Shown here piece by piece: positions 50,477 through 59,130 of a stretch of DNA of 64,000 nt. Location: positions 3,245,057 through 3,309,056 of the forward strand of contig NZ_FNHW01000001.1 of NCBI RefSeq assembly GCF_900103485.1. The letters run 5' to 3'. Origin of the DNA: Fictibacillus solisalsi (GTDB lineage Bacteria > Bacillota > Bacilli > Bacillales > Fictibacillaceae). Numbering within the stretch: the first letter of the stretch is position 1; each line of letters begins with the position of its first letter. The notes beneath the pieces were generated by a model. It ran no database searches. It saw only the letters and a list, made by a program, of their open reading frames with translations, and had not been told where the DNA came from. The translations under genes and the position numbers were made by a program.

Positions 50477-51478
50477 TTATCGTCCTCCTTTGTTGTTCTG
50501 TTTTCTGGTGGATTCCCGCTCGACCAGCTCAACCTCCAGTTCGAGGAACGTGCGCTCGACAGGCTTCTTTTCAATGAGCTTAACGAGCAGATCAGTAACA
50601 GCTGTCCCCATATCGTAAATAGGCTGCGCAATGGTGGTAAGCTCTGGTGTCGTTGCCTCAGCCATGGAAATTCCGTCAAACCCGATGATGGCCAGCTCCT
50701 CAGGCACCTTTTTTCCAAACCGATGCGCGGCCTTTACCGCCCCGATCGCCATCACATCGTTTGCCGCAAAAATCCCGTCAATCTCGGGATGACGCTCCAG
50801 AAGCTCCAGCGTTGCCTGGATCGCGTTCTTCATCACATAGTTTCCATCCACTATATAGCTGGATTCGAACCAGGGCTCATTTCCCACTTCCTCAAGATAA
50901 CCATCCACCCGCTCGTTCGCGTTATCAATATGGTGAGGGCCTCTGAGATGGGCAATGCGCTCGCAGCCAATTTCTTTTAGATAACCCGTTGCTTTTTGCG
51001 CACCTTCTTTATTTTTAACGACGACCGTTGGAATTTCCGCGGTAATCTTACGGTCAATGCTGACGACCGGTATGTTCAGCTCTTTCACTTTTTCAGCTGT
51101 GAGCGTATTGGAGGCAACGATTACGCCATCCACATACTTTTGAAGGAGAATTTCCAGATAATGCTCTTCTTTCTCCGCATTCTCATCTGTGTTGCAAAAG
51201 AACACATTATAACCCTTTTTGTGAGCCGTATCCTCCACCGCTCTTGCCAGTTCGGGGAAAAACGGGTTCCCAATATCCGGTACGATTAATCCAATTGTTT
51301 TTGATGTTTTTTTATAAAGGCTTCGGGCAACCGCATTTGGCTTATAATTCAACTGCTGGATCGCTTCGTCCACCTTTTTCTTCGTTTCATTGTTTACGTA
51401 TCCATTGCTGTTGAGCACTCTGGATACCGTCGCCACGGAAACACCCGCTTGTTTGGCGACATCTCTGATGGTTGCCAT
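50477..51478 (-). CDS. rbsR: Ribose operon repressor, LacI family
   Basis: A 333-residue LacI regulator. Residues 2-24 (ATIRDVAKQAGVSVATVSRVLN) are the helix-turn-helix; the effector domain (TIGLIVPDIGNPFFPELARAVED) follows at about residue 60. As first gene of rbsRKDACB it should repress the operon until ribose is present. Two matching palindromes TGTAACCGGTTACA lie upstream, one directly after the -10 box. Confidence 0.95.
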   Translation of the reverse strand: MATIRDVAKQAGVSVATVSRVLNSNGYVNNETKKKVDEAIQQLNYKPNAVARSLYKKTSKTIGLIVPDIGNPFFPELARAVEDTAHKKGYNVFFCNTDENAEKEEHYLEILLQKYVDGVIVASNTLTAEKVKELNIPVVSIDRKITAEIPTVVVKNKEGAQKATGYLKEIGCERIAHLRGPHHIDNANERVDGYLEEVGNEPWFESSYIVDGNYVMKNAIQATLELLERHPEIDGIFAANDVMAIGAVKAAHRFGKKVPEELAIIGFDGISMAEATTPELTTIAQPIYDMGTAVTDLLVKLIEKKPVERTFLELEVELVERESTRKQNNKGGR

Positions 51479-51508
51479 ACTGAACACCCCGATAAAAATC
51501 CAATCATG

Positions 51509-51522
51509 TGTAACCGGTTACA
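51509..51522. promoter_or_regulatory. RbsR operator 1 (TGTAACCGGTTACA)
   Basis: A perfect 14-bp palindrome with central CG in the leader, about 30 bp before rbsR. Its centre lies 44 bp from that of the second identical core, about four helical turns, allowing a tetramer or two dimers to bind on one face. Confidence 0.85.
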
Positions 51523-51550
51523 TGTTGTTGAAATAAATAAGCGGTTCTAA

Positions 51551-51568
51551 TGTGTAACCGGTTACACA
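51551..51568. promoter_or_regulatory. RbsR operator 2 (TGTGTAACCGGTTACACA)
   Basis: A perfect 18-bp palindrome sharing the 14-bp core of operator 1. It begins right after the -10 box on the minus strand and so covers the transcription start. Confidence 0.88.
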
Positions 51569-51569
51569 C

Positions 51570-51598
51570 AGTATAATTTCTCTTTTTGCAAAAGTCAA
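51570..51598 (-). promoter_or_regulatory. Sigma-A promoter of the rbs operon
   Basis: Minus strand TTGACT-N17-TATACT, close to consensus, immediately upstream of operator 2. Confidence 0.85.
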
Positions 51599-51647
51599 AA
51601 AGAAATTTTTGGCATTTATCATGGTTCAGATCCAGTGAGTATAAGCT

Positions 51648-51736
51648 TTGTTGCGCTAATGAGCGATTTAGTTTCGGCAAAGTGAATTTTAGTTGCGGTT
51701 CGACAAAGAAGAGTTGCATATCACGTCTTTTCATAA
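51648..51736 (+). repeat. Dispersed 21-bp-period intergenic repeat, copy 7, extended
   Basis: Units start exactly every 21 bp: 51648 TTGTTGCGCT, 51669 TAGTTTCGGC, 51690 TAGTTGCGGTTCGACAAAG and 51711 GAGTTGCATATCACGTCTTTTCATAA. The last two match the other copies; the first two appear as decayed further units. It lies between rbsR and the divergent kinase gene. Confidence 0.75.
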
Positions 51737-51799
51737 AAAAATCCCTTATTGAGCTAACTGCTCCGATTTCGTAATATGAATAAACAAGGGGTGATCTCA

Positions 51800-52351
51800 G
51801 TGAGAATACAAATCATCGGCGGGTCAGGAACCGGTAAAAGTACGCTGGCCCAATACATGAGTGAAAAAGAAAAGATCAAATGGATTGATACGGATCAATA
51901 CCTGTGGAAAGATGATACGTTTACTGAAAATCATCCGATAGAAAAGCGTACCGAAATGTATCAAGCAGACATTGAGTCTTTCAGCAGTTATGCGGTTTCC
52001 GGTTCTATTGATTCTTGGTATCCCCAGGGATTTGGCAACCGGAACCTTCTGGTTTTTCTTTCACTTGATGAAACCATCCGATTGAAACGGTTACGAGATA
52101 GAGAACACCAACGGGAAAATCTAACCAAACCATGGCGGCTTGATGAAAATGGAGAGTGCACAAACGACTTTTTAGAATGGTGCAAAACCTATTACACCAC
52201 GAAAGATAAAAGCAGTTCAGGCACATTTGCTCAGCATGCGTATCTTATGAAAATATCAAAAAGCCCTGTTCTTAAGCTTAATAGCTCCCAACCTGTTGAA
52301 AAACTTTACGACAAAATAATAAAGGAATATAAAAAGTACTATCCTGAGTGA
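51800..52351 (+). CDS. Adenylate-kinase-like P-loop NTPase
   Basis: About 183 residues. The GTG start follows AAGGGGTGATCTCA; an ATG eight codons earlier lacks a ribosome site. It begins VRIQIIGGSGTGKSTLAQYMSE, with P-loop GGSGTGKST at residues 7-15, then WIDTDQYLWKDD as substrate-binding Asp region and LKRLRDREHQRENL as a LID-like Arg cluster. It belongs to the FlaR/topology-modulation kinase-like group of small NTPases. The substrate is unknown. Monocistronic. Confidence 0.82.
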   Translation: MRIQIIGGSGTGKSTLAQYMSEKEKIKWIDTDQYLWKDDTFTENHPIEKRTEMYQADIESFSSYAVSGSIDSWYPQGFGNRNLLVFLSLDETIRLKRLRDREHQRENLTKPWRLDENGECTNDFLEWCKTYYTTKDKSSSGTFAQHAYLMKISKSPVLKLNSSQPVEKLYDKIIKEYKKYYPE

Positions 52352-52355
52352 TAAG

Positions 52356-52400
52356 AAATGCCCTGTATGTCTCGATTTGAGCATAGAGGGCATTTTTTTT
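52356..52400 (+). terminator. Terminator of the P-loop gene
   Basis: AATGCCCTGTATG / CATAGAGGGCATT imperfect stem followed by eight T residues. Confidence 0.82.
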
Positions 52401-52496
52401 GAAACATTTTATCTTCGATTAAACTCTCATTTGCCAGCTACCGATAATAACCTTGTGATTTATCACAGCACAATTTGGAAGGAGAAATAATACAGC

Positions 52497-53480
52497 ATGA
52501 AGAAACACATACACATTTTTTTAGGAGTACTTTTACTTACCACCACTCTTTTGAGCGGTTGTGGTCCACAAGAAACGAATCCTGTTGACGATAAAACCAA
52601 AATTGGTATCATGCTATCGGACGTTGGCCTTGGAGATCAGTCGTTTAGTGATGCCGGTTTTAACGGATTAGAAAAAGCGCGAGACCGCTTAGATATCGTT
52701 TTTGAATATCGAGAATTAAATGATTCAAAGACGTATGAAAAAGGATTAACAGAGTTAGCTGAATCAGGTAATGATTTAATTATCGGCCTGGGTTTTATGG
52801 TTCAGGAAGATTTAGAAAAAGTGGCGAAAAAGTATCCTGAAAAACAGTTTTTACTAGTGGATTCGGTGTCAGATGTAAATAATGTCACTTCTCTAACCTT
52901 CAAAGAAGATGAAGGAAGTTACCTTGCCGGTGTAATAGCTGCTTTAACAACAAAAAACAAAACAGTAGGGTTTGTAGGTGGCGAAAATGCACCACTTATT
53001 CAAAAATTCTCTAAAGGGTTTACCGAGGGAGTTAAGTCTATCGACCCTTCTATAAAGGTCCTTAAAGAATATGCAGGAGATTTTGGGAACGATAAACTCG
53101 GTGAAAAAATTGCACAAGACATGATTGCAAAAAAGAGTGATGTGTTATATGCCGCGGCTGGTTTTACTGGTGTTGGTGTTTTAAAAAAAGCGGAGCAAGA
53201 AGGGGTTTATGCTATTGGTGTAGATAGTGACCAATTCTTCTACGCTGAAAAGGCAATCATAACTTCAATGGTCAAAAATGTGGATAGCGCTCTTTATGAT
53301 GTTGTAAAAGAATTTAAACAAACGAAAACCATTAAAAACAAACACATTGAACTTGGTTTGGCTGAAAAAGGCGTCGGGCTTGCAACCATTCGTCTCGTTT
53401 CTTTATCAGATAAACAACAAGCCAAGCTGAAAGAAGCGGAGCAAAAAATAATCCACCACAAGGTATCTTTTACTAACTAA
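52497..53480 (+). CDS. BMP family (PnrA/Med-like) substrate-binding lipoprotein
   Basis: A 327-residue lipoprotein; the signal peptide ends Leu-Ser-Gly-Cys near residue 22. The mature part (KIGIMLSDVGLGDQSFSDAGFNGLEKARDRL) is the basic-membrane-protein fold that binds nucleosides in PnrA/TmpC proteins; VLYAAAGFTGVGVLKKAEQEGVYAIGVDSDQ is the conserved second half. No ABC transporter genes adjoin. Instead a chemoreceptor gene follows after 35 bp, so the pair may act as a sensor. Its size also resembles B. subtilis Med, a competence activator. Confidence 0.88.
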   Translation: MKKHIHIFLGVLLLTTTLLSGCGPQETNPVDDKTKIGIMLSDVGLGDQSFSDAGFNGLEKARDRLDIVFEYRELNDSKTYEKGLTELAESGNDLIIGLGFMVQEDLEKVAKKYPEKQFLLVDSVSDVNNVTSLTFKEDEGSYLAGVIAALTTKNKTVGFVGGENAPLIQKFSKGFTEGVKSIDPSIKVLKEYAGDFGNDKLGEKIAQDMIAKKSDVLYAAAGFTGVGVLKKAEQEGVYAIGVDSDQFFYAEKAIITSMVKNVDSALYDVVKEFKQTKTIKNKHIELGLAEKGVGLATIRLVSLSDKQQAKLKEAEQKIIHHKVSFTN

Positions 53481-53515
53481 CAACAAGCAGCATTTCGACA
53501 GCAGGAGGAAATTAA

Positions 53516-55168
53516 ATGTCCATAAGAAGAAAAATTCTTTTCAATTCATTGATCGGCCTTGTTTTATCTATACTGATGATCGGGTTTATTATTACTAAAA
53601 TGCTTTCCATCCAAAATTCAAATGAAGATAATGTATCTGGAGTAGTCGCCGTCAGGGACCTAAGCGCAGAAATGCGATTAGTAAGCTTGAATCTTAACAA
53701 CTACGCAAGCAATCCAACAGAGGGAAACAAGAAAGACTCTCTTGATGAATTAAAAAATGTAAATGAAGCATTTGTTCATATGAAACCTTTACTCGTTACT
53801 AAGCAAGGGGAAAAGTATTTTGAGCTGGCTTATTCCAAATTCAAAACATTGACAGAGGAAACGGAAACAGCATTCAGCAGTGATGACCTTGCTGAAGTAA
53901 AAAAACAAAGTATGAAAACAAAAGGAATTTCCAATGATTTGTATTCCTTAAACTTAATTACTGACTCCCACTACAACTTTATCAAGAAGTCTACAAAAGA
54001 CCAAATTGGCTTCGTGATTACCTTTGCTCTTATTGGCAGTATTGCATTAATGATCATCTCTGCATTTTTCTTAATTCGCATGACCAACAGTATTACAAAA
54101 CCATTAAAGAAATTAACCAAAAATGCACAGGAGATCGCCTCTGGAAATCTGGCAGTTGAAAAGGTGAACTATAAACATAATGATGAATTGGGTACGCTTA
54201 ATGAATCGTTTTCTAAAATGGTGGTACAGCTTACGTCTCTTATCACTTCAATCGGTTCAGCAAGTCAAAAAGTAGAATCATTCGCGATTGAACTGGAACA
54301 GGAAAATAAGCATTTGACCGAATCCAGTAAACAAATTGCGGTTTCAACAGATGAATTATCGATCGGTACACAGAGTATCTCAGAAAGTTTACAAAGCTCT
54401 GTAGAATTAGTTGGACAAATGGACAGAGGATTTGCAGCTAATGTGAATATCGCTCACCAGTCCTTTGAATACGCTTCTGATGCCTCTGCAGCGATCACAG
54501 AAGGAAGAAACGCGATCAATGAGCAGCAAGTTCTGCTTACAGACAATATCCAGGCCACGCATTCCATTGAAGAAGCTACAAAGGAATTCATACAATATGC
54601 TACAAAAATTGAAGACATGGCCCATATCGTTTCGAAAATCGCCAATCAAACGAATCTTCTTTCTCTAAATGCGGCAATCGAAGCCGCACGTGCAGGAGAA
54701 GCTGGCCGGGGTTTTGCAGTAGTTGCACAGGAAGTACGAAAACTAGCGGATGAATCCACTGCCGCTACTTCTCATATCTTTGAGATGGTTAAACGTATTC
54801 AACAAGGACTGGGAATCATTTCAGATTCGGTAGAAAAGGGTGTAAAAATTTCAAGCGAACAAAGTCAGCATATGGCTCGTACTTTAAGGACTTTTGAACA
54901 AATCGAAGAAAAAGTAACCGGTATTTCTACTGTGTTAGAAGAACTTGCGGCCGGAGTCGATCAATCTAAGAAATCCAACGAAAATGTGCTAAAAAATGTA
55001 GAAAATATCAGCGCAGTTGTAGAAGAAACCGCAGCAGGCAGCGAAGAAATTTCCGCTTCCACTACAGAACAGCTCGCTTCTTTCAGCAATGTGGTGGATA
55101 AAATCTCATCATTACGAACATTAACAAATGAACTCAATACTGCTTTATCTCAATTTTCTTTTGAATAA
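53516..55168 (+). CDS. Methyl-accepting chemotaxis protein
   Basis: A 550-residue membrane receptor starting after GGAGGAAATTAA. TM1 spans about residues 8-26, a small four-helix-bundle sensor lies outside (about 27-162), TM2 about 163-187, then a HAMP domain ([29 protein letters not shown], about 188-240). The signalling hairpin is near 380-415 ([39 protein letters not shown]), the highly conserved CheA/CheW contact region. The sensor domain is small, and the BMP lipoprotein encoded just upstream could present ligand to it. They are probably co-transcribed. Confidence 0.93.
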   Translation: MSIRRKILFNSLIGLVLSILMIGFIITKMLSIQNSNEDNVSGVVAVRDLSAEMRLVSLNLNNYASNPTEGNKKDSLDELKNVNEAFVHMKPLLVTKQGEKYFELAYSKFKTLTEETETAFSSDDLAEVKKQSMKTKGISNDLYSLNLITDSHYNFIKKSTKDQIGFVITFALIGSIALMIISAFFLIRMTNSITKPLKKLTKNAQEIASGNLAVEKVNYKHNDELGTLNESFSKMVVQLTSLITSIGSASQKVESFAIELEQENKHLTESSKQIAVSTDELSIGTQSISESLQSSVELVGQMDRGFAANVNIAHQSFEYASDASAAITEGRNAINEQQVLLTDNIQATHSIEEATKEFIQYATKIEDMAHIVSKIANQTNLLSLNAAIEAARAGEAGRGFAVVAQEVRKLADESTAATSHIFEMVKRIQQGLGIISDSVEKGVKISSEQSQHMARTLRTFEQIEEKVTGISTVLEELAAGVDQSKKSNENVLKNVENISAVVEETAAGSEEISASTTEQLASFSNVVDKISSLRTLTNELNTALSQFSFE

Positions 55169-55180
55169 GTTCTAAGCTAA

Positions 55181-55215
55181 AAAAGCCACGGACCAATGGT
55201 TCGCGGCTTCTTCTT
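55181..55215 (+). terminator. Terminator after the chemoreceptor gene
   Basis: AAGCCACGGACC / GGTTCGCGGCTT stem with a three-base loop and interrupted T tract. Confidence 0.65.
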
Positions 55216-55408
55216 ATTCTCCTTTCCTCCCAGGACTTTCTGCCTATTCTTCCTAGAAAGATTGACAAACTTTTATGACCATAATAAGATTATCGACAGA
55301 ATTATCTGTTTATTTTTGCCCTATTGTCAAAACTTAGTTTTATATTATAAAACCAGTGAAGATATACCTCCTTGTCCAAACAGAAGAACACCTCATTTTT
55401 TTGTACTT

Positions 55409-55422
55409 TGAAAGCGCTGCCA
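55409..55422 (+). promoter_or_regulatory. Catabolite-response element upstream of the MFS gene
   Basis: TGAAAGCGCTGCCA fits the cre pattern TGWAANCGNTNNCA. It lies 36 bp before the start codon, in the region expected to be transcribed or to hold the promoter, so CcpA repression is likely. Confidence 0.68.
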
Positions 55423-55457
55423 ATAATGGCGTTTTAATAAATTTAGGAGGGATAGGT

Positions 55458-56762
55458 ATGGCTATGGATGCAAATCTGCAAACAAAGCAGGTAAAGACGG
55501 CCAATTTGGCAAAGAAATTTCGCTGGACGGTTGTTATTTGGCTGTTGATCGGAGGTATTATCAATTATCTTGACCGTGCAAACCTTTCAATCGCCGCCCC
55601 TGAAATGATGAAGGAGCTGGGGCTAAGCGCCACAGACATCGGACTGCTGGGAACCGTTTTTTCATGGAGCTATGCGTTGATGCAGCTGCCGGCCGGCTGG
55701 CTGATTGACCGGTTTGGAACCAAAAAAGTGTATACTCTTGCGCTGATTTGGTGGAGCGGCGCGACCATGCTGACAGGCGCAGTATCCAAGATGGGGTCAT
55801 TGATTTTTGCCCGCTTGCTGCTCGGAGTCGGTGAAGCACCCTGCTTTCCCACAATGGCAAAGATTACGTCTTATTGGTTTCCAAAAAAGGAACGCGGGCT
55901 GGCAACAGGAATATGGGACTCCTCCTCCAAGTGGGGCCCTGCCATTGCGCCGCCTTTACTCGTATTTATCATGGTTACGTTTGGCTGGAGAGCCCTTTTT
56001 TACATTACAGGCTTGCTGGGTATTATCTTCGCCATTGGATTCTATGTCTTTTACAAAAATCCAGATCAGAGCCGCAAGCTGACAAAACAGGAACTGGACT
56101 ATATCCAGTCGGATGGGGCAGGTTCTGAGCAAAGCATCCAAACCTCCAAAATTAAATGGAGAGAGCTGTTCAAATACCGTAGTGTATGGGGAATGATTCT
56201 CGGCTTTTTCTGCACCATCTGGATCTGGAACATCTTCCTTGTCTTCCTTCCCCTGTTCCTGACGAACGTTCATGGTGTTACACTAAAAGAACTGGGAATT
56301 TATGCAGGGATTCCCTGGGTAGGTGGAATCTTCGGCAACATTTTCGGAGGCTACCTGACCAAAAAGATGGTGGACAAAGAAATGGCGTCACCGATCAAAG
56401 CAAAACGCATTGCGATTAGTGTAAGTGCCATTTGTGCTGCTATCGTCGTATGCGCTGTTCCATTTGTCGAGAGCCTTGCCATGACGATCGCTCTGCTTAC
56501 CCTTGCTCTTTGCTTTATTTCAGCGATGACTGGAAGTGCATGGGCGCTGGCGGGGGACATTGCCCCGCCGTCCATGGTCGCTTCTGTCGGGTCCATTCAA
56601 AACTTTGGCGGGTATTTTGGCGGTGCATTTTCTCCTGTCATCGCCGGCCTTATCGTTGACTCCACCGGCTCCTACTCGCTGGCCTTTATTTCCGGAGGCG
56701 TTATTGCGGGCTGTGCGGCCTTGTGCTACTGGTTTATCGTGAATAAACCAATTGAAAACTAA
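55458..56762 (+). CDS. MFS transporter, anion:cation symporter type (hexuronate / 2-ketogluconate-like)
   Basis: A 434-residue membrane protein with 12 helices starting after TTTAGGAGGGATAGGT. It begins RWTVVIWLLIGGIINYLDRANLSIAAPEMMKELGLSATDIGLLGTVFSWSYALMQLPAGWLIDRFGTKKVY, the NYLDR signature and loop of the ACS family that imports galactonate, glucarate, gluconate derivatives or 2-ketogluconate. The next gene is a 2-hydroxyacid dehydrogenase; transporter plus reductase is the KguT-KguD pattern of 2-ketogluconate use. A cre site upstream fits a secondary carbon source. Substrate is inferred from context. Confidence 0.87.
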   Translation: MAMDANLQTKQVKTANLAKKFRWTVVIWLLIGGIINYLDRANLSIAAPEMMKELGLSATDIGLLGTVFSWSYALMQLPAGWLIDRFGTKKVYTLALIWWSGATMLTGAVSKMGSLIFARLLLGVGEAPCFPTMAKITSYWFPKKERGLATGIWDSSSKWGPAIAPPLLVFIMVTFGWRALFYITGLLGIIFAIGFYVFYKNPDQSRKLTKQELDYIQSDGAGSEQSIQTSKIKWRELFKYRSVWGMILGFFCTIWIWNIFLVFLPLFLTNVHGVTLKELGIYAGIPWVGGIFGNIFGGYLTKKMVDKEMASPIKAKRIAISVSAICAAIVVCAVPFVESLAMTIALLTLALCFISAMTGSAWALAGDIAPPSMVASVGSIQNFGGYFGGAFSPVIAGLIVDSTGSYSLAFISGGVIAGCAALCYWFIVNKPIEN

Positions 56763-56777
56763 AAAGGAGGAACACCA

Positions 56778-57758
56778 TTGAAACCTTACGTTTACCTGGC
56801 AAGACCTGTACCGGAAGAAGTAGAAAACTATATCGCTGAACACTGCTCCTACGATAAATGGGAAGGCTTGGAGCCGATTCCCCGCAGCGAGCTGCTGAAA
56901 AAGCTGGGTGAAGCAGAAGGACTGATGATTACCGGGGAAAAGATCGATGATGAACTGCTTGATCATGCGCCCAACTTAAAAGTGGTGAGCAACATCTCCG
57001 TCGGCTACAACAATTTTGATACGGATGCGATGAAACGCAGAAACATTATCGGGACCAACACACCAGACGTGCTGAATGAGACTGTGGCTGATTTAGCTCT
57101 TGCGCTCATGCTGTCTGCTGCCCGCCGTGTTCCTGAGCTCGACAAGCTCGTAAAGGAAGGAAAATGGGAGAAGAAAAGTGATGAACCTCTTTTTGGTGTG
57201 GACGTGCACGGAAAAACGCTGGGCATCATCGGCATGGGAAGAATTGGCGAAGCGATCGGCCGCCGTGCCAAGTTTGGCTTCAACATGGAAATTCTGTATC
57301 ACAACCGCCACAGAAAGATGGAAACAGAAAAACAGCTGGATGCATCTTATGTGTCACAGGAAGAACTTTTACAGAAGTCGGACTTTGTGCTGCTGATGGT
57401 TCCGTTTACCGAAGAAACAAAGCATCTGATGGGCAGGGAGCAGTTTGCCCAAATGAAAAATTCAGCCATTTTTATTAATACGTCCCGTGGACAGACCGTG
57501 GATGAAGTGGCGCTGACTGAAGCCCTTCAAAACGGGGAAATCCTTGCTGCTGGCCTCGATGTCTTCGACCAGGAGCCGGTTTCGCCGGACAACCCGCTGC
57601 TGAAGCTGCAGAATGTGGTGACCCTTCCTCATATCGGATCGGCCACCTACCAGACGAGATTTGAAATGGCCATGCTTGCCGCGGAAAATTTAGTCGCGGC
57701 CGTAACAGGCAAAGAACCGTCCACTGTGGTCGGTGAACTAAAGGGAGTATTGAAATAA
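56778..57758 (+). CDS. D-isomer 2-hydroxyacid dehydrogenase (2-ketogluconate / glyoxylate reductase-like)
   Basis: A 326-residue NAD(P)-dependent enzyme starting at TTG after AAAAGGAGGAACACCA. The NAD fold is KTLGIIGMGRIGEAIGRRA (about residues 146-164), the catalytic Arg lies in INTSRGQTVDE (about 235), the Glu in DVFDQEP and the His in LPHIGSAT (about 285). It is close to the glyoxylate/hydroxypyruvate reductase and 2-ketogluconate reductase group, including B. subtilis YvcT. Fifteen bases separate it from the transporter, so they form an operon that takes up and reduces a keto-acid. Confidence 0.9.
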   Translation: MKPYVYLARPVPEEVENYIAEHCSYDKWEGLEPIPRSELLKKLGEAEGLMITGEKIDDELLDHAPNLKVVSNISVGYNNFDTDAMKRRNIIGTNTPDVLNETVADLALALMLSAARRVPELDKLVKEGKWEKKSDEPLFGVDVHGKTLGIIGMGRIGEAIGRRAKFGFNMEILYHNRHRKMETEKQLDASYVSQEELLQKSDFVLLMVPFTEETKHLMGREQFAQMKNSAIFINTSRGQTVDEVALTEALQNGEILAAGLDVFDQEPVSPDNPLLKLQNVVTLPHIGSATYQTRFEMAMLAAENLVAAVTGKEPSTVVGELKGVLK

Positions 57759-57765
57759 AGAAGAA

Positions 57766-57798
57766 AGCCAGGCCCCCTTAGCGGCCTGGCTCCTTTTA
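57766..57798 (+). terminator. Terminator of the transporter-reductase operon
   Basis: AGCCAGGCC / GGCCTGGCT stem with an eight-base loop and CCTTTT tail. Confidence 0.82.
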
Positions 57799-57807
57799 TG
57801 GATTCGA

Positions 57808-58075
57808 TTACCCCTCGCTCCAGGGCTGCTTCTCCGTATGAACTGATTGTCCTGTCTCAATGGCCTTTTGGATCATGAAACCCAGGTTGCAGGAGCTGCC
57901 CGAGGGTCCGGCAGGTTTTTACCTTCCACTGCTCCTCCAGTTCCTCCTTGAGCTTCATCCCGTACAACCATTCCTGCGACGTGAAACGTCTGTGGCAGCA
58001 TTTCGGCGATCCGCAAATATACTGTGCCCGAAAACTTCCTCCGCCAATGATACTAAAAACGATGGGCTGGACCAT
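57808..58075 (-). pseudogene. Small conserved-looking gene broken by a one-base frameshift
   Basis: The frame opens with ATG after AGCAGGTGATAGA and reads MVQPIVFSIIGGGSFRAQYI then CGSPKCCHRRFTSQEWLYGM and a charged helix. Near 57900 (CAACCTGGG) the first frame soon ends, while the next frame continues smoothly as GFMIQKAIETGQSVHTEKQP to a TAA at 57808. The whole span is one base longer than a multiple of three, so one extra base breaks an 88-residue protein. Three Cys and a His near residue 25 could bind metal. The family is not recognised. A sequencing error is possible. Confidence 0.6.
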
Positions 58076-58315
58076 TCTATCACCTGCTTTTTGTGTCATT
58101 TGATGGTTCTTTATCCTTTAGCCTACAACAAAATCAGCTTTTTACCATTTCCTTCCTCAGTTGTAATGGTAAATAGTGCCCAGATCCCTTTAACAAAAGA
58201 AAAAAAGTTACTTCCTCCTCATTCCAAAATAAACCTTAAGTTGGATTTTATAGTATAATTTGTCTGCTACTGTAAAACGATAGCGTAAAAAAATAGCGAG
58301 AGGTGATGTAGATTG

Positions 58316-58933
58316 ATGAAGATTGTAAAAAGAATTGCAGTATTAGTCATCATAGGGTTCACATTAGTAGCCACACCAAGCTTGTCGTACGCTCAAATGC
58401 TGGGGAAAGGGAGCACCGGCCGGGAAGTCACCGCCCTGCAGCATACTATGAAAAACGCCGGCTATTTTCATGGCCCGGTGACTGGATATTTTGGTCCTCT
58501 TACCAAAAATTCCGTTGCGAACTTCCAACAGGCTGCCGGACTTGTTCCTGATGGAGTAGCCGGTCCTAAAACCCTGAGAAAATTAAACGAACTGGACATT
58601 ATGGCAAGGGTGGTCAACGGGGAAGCACGCGGAGAATCCTATATTGGAAAAGTCGCTGTTGCTGCCGTCATTCTGAACCGCCTGGAAGACCGCCGTTTTC
58701 CAAAGGATGCCTACAGTGTTGTCAACCAGTCCAACGCATTTACCGCCGTTCATGACGGCCAATATAATCTGTCTCCCGGCTCCGATTCATACCGTGCAGT
58801 TGTTGATGCCTTAAAAGGCTGGGATCCTACATACGGTTCCGTTTTCTATTACAATCCAAACACGGCAACCAACCAGTGGATTTTCACACGACAAAGCGTT
58901 ACACGCATTGGCAATCATATTTTTGCTAAATAA
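58316..58933 (+). CDS. Spore cortex-lytic-type cell wall hydrolase (SleB/YkvT family)
   Basis: A 205-residue exported protein. Residues 1-26 are a signal peptide ending SYAQ. A peptidoglycan-binding domain follows (LGKGSTGREVTALQHTMKNAGYFHGPVTGYFGPLTKNSVANFQQAAGLVPDGVAGPKTL, about 29-87), then a Hydrolase_2 domain (ARVVNGEARGESYIGKVAVAAVILNRLED, about 95-203) with the catalytic Glu in GEARGE. This is the architecture of SleB, a germination lytic transglycosylase, but shorter and nearer YkvT in size. It acts in cortex or wall peptidoglycan turnover. Monocistronic. Confidence 0.9.
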   Translation: MKIVKRIAVLVIIGFTLVATPSLSYAQMLGKGSTGREVTALQHTMKNAGYFHGPVTGYFGPLTKNSVANFQQAAGLVPDGVAGPKTLRKLNELDIMARVVNGEARGESYIGKVAVAAVILNRLEDRRFPKDAYSVVNQSNAFTAVHDGQYNLSPGSDSYRAVVDALKGWDPTYGSVFYYNPNTATNQWIFTRQSVTRIGNHIFAK

Positions 58934-58944
58934 TTTTTTATAAG

Positions 58945-58980
58945 CTTAAGCCGATTCTCTTGATGAGGATCGGCTTTTTT
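58945..58980 (+). terminator. Terminator of the cell wall hydrolase gene
   Basis: AAGCCGAT / ATCGGCTT stem with extended imperfect pairing and six T residues. Confidence 0.82.
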
Positions 58981-59130
58981 GGCGTGTAATTAAAAATTTG
59001 CTGTAATAATCTTTCAATAATCTCTAGCAAACTTGTAATTTTCTGTTATATTATAAAAGATATTGCATTTAATCCGATATAAAACATGCTATGAATTTTA
59101 GCCGTTACTAATAAAGAAGAGGTTGATGAA

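Noticed and set aside
50476-50718. An 81-codon N-terminal extension of ribokinase
   Set aside because: It overlaps rbsR out of frame; the ATG after AAGGAGG gives the normal ribokinase start.
51690-51710. GCGGTTCGAC in the repeat considered as a tRNA T-loop fragment
   Set aside because: The GGTTCGA resemblance is not kept in other copies (GGTTCTA, GCTTCGG, GGTTCCA) and no acceptor or anticodon stems exist.
51776-51799. Upstream ATG start for the P-loop NTPase
   Set aside because: No ribosome site precedes it, while a GTG eight codons later follows AAGGGGTGATC.
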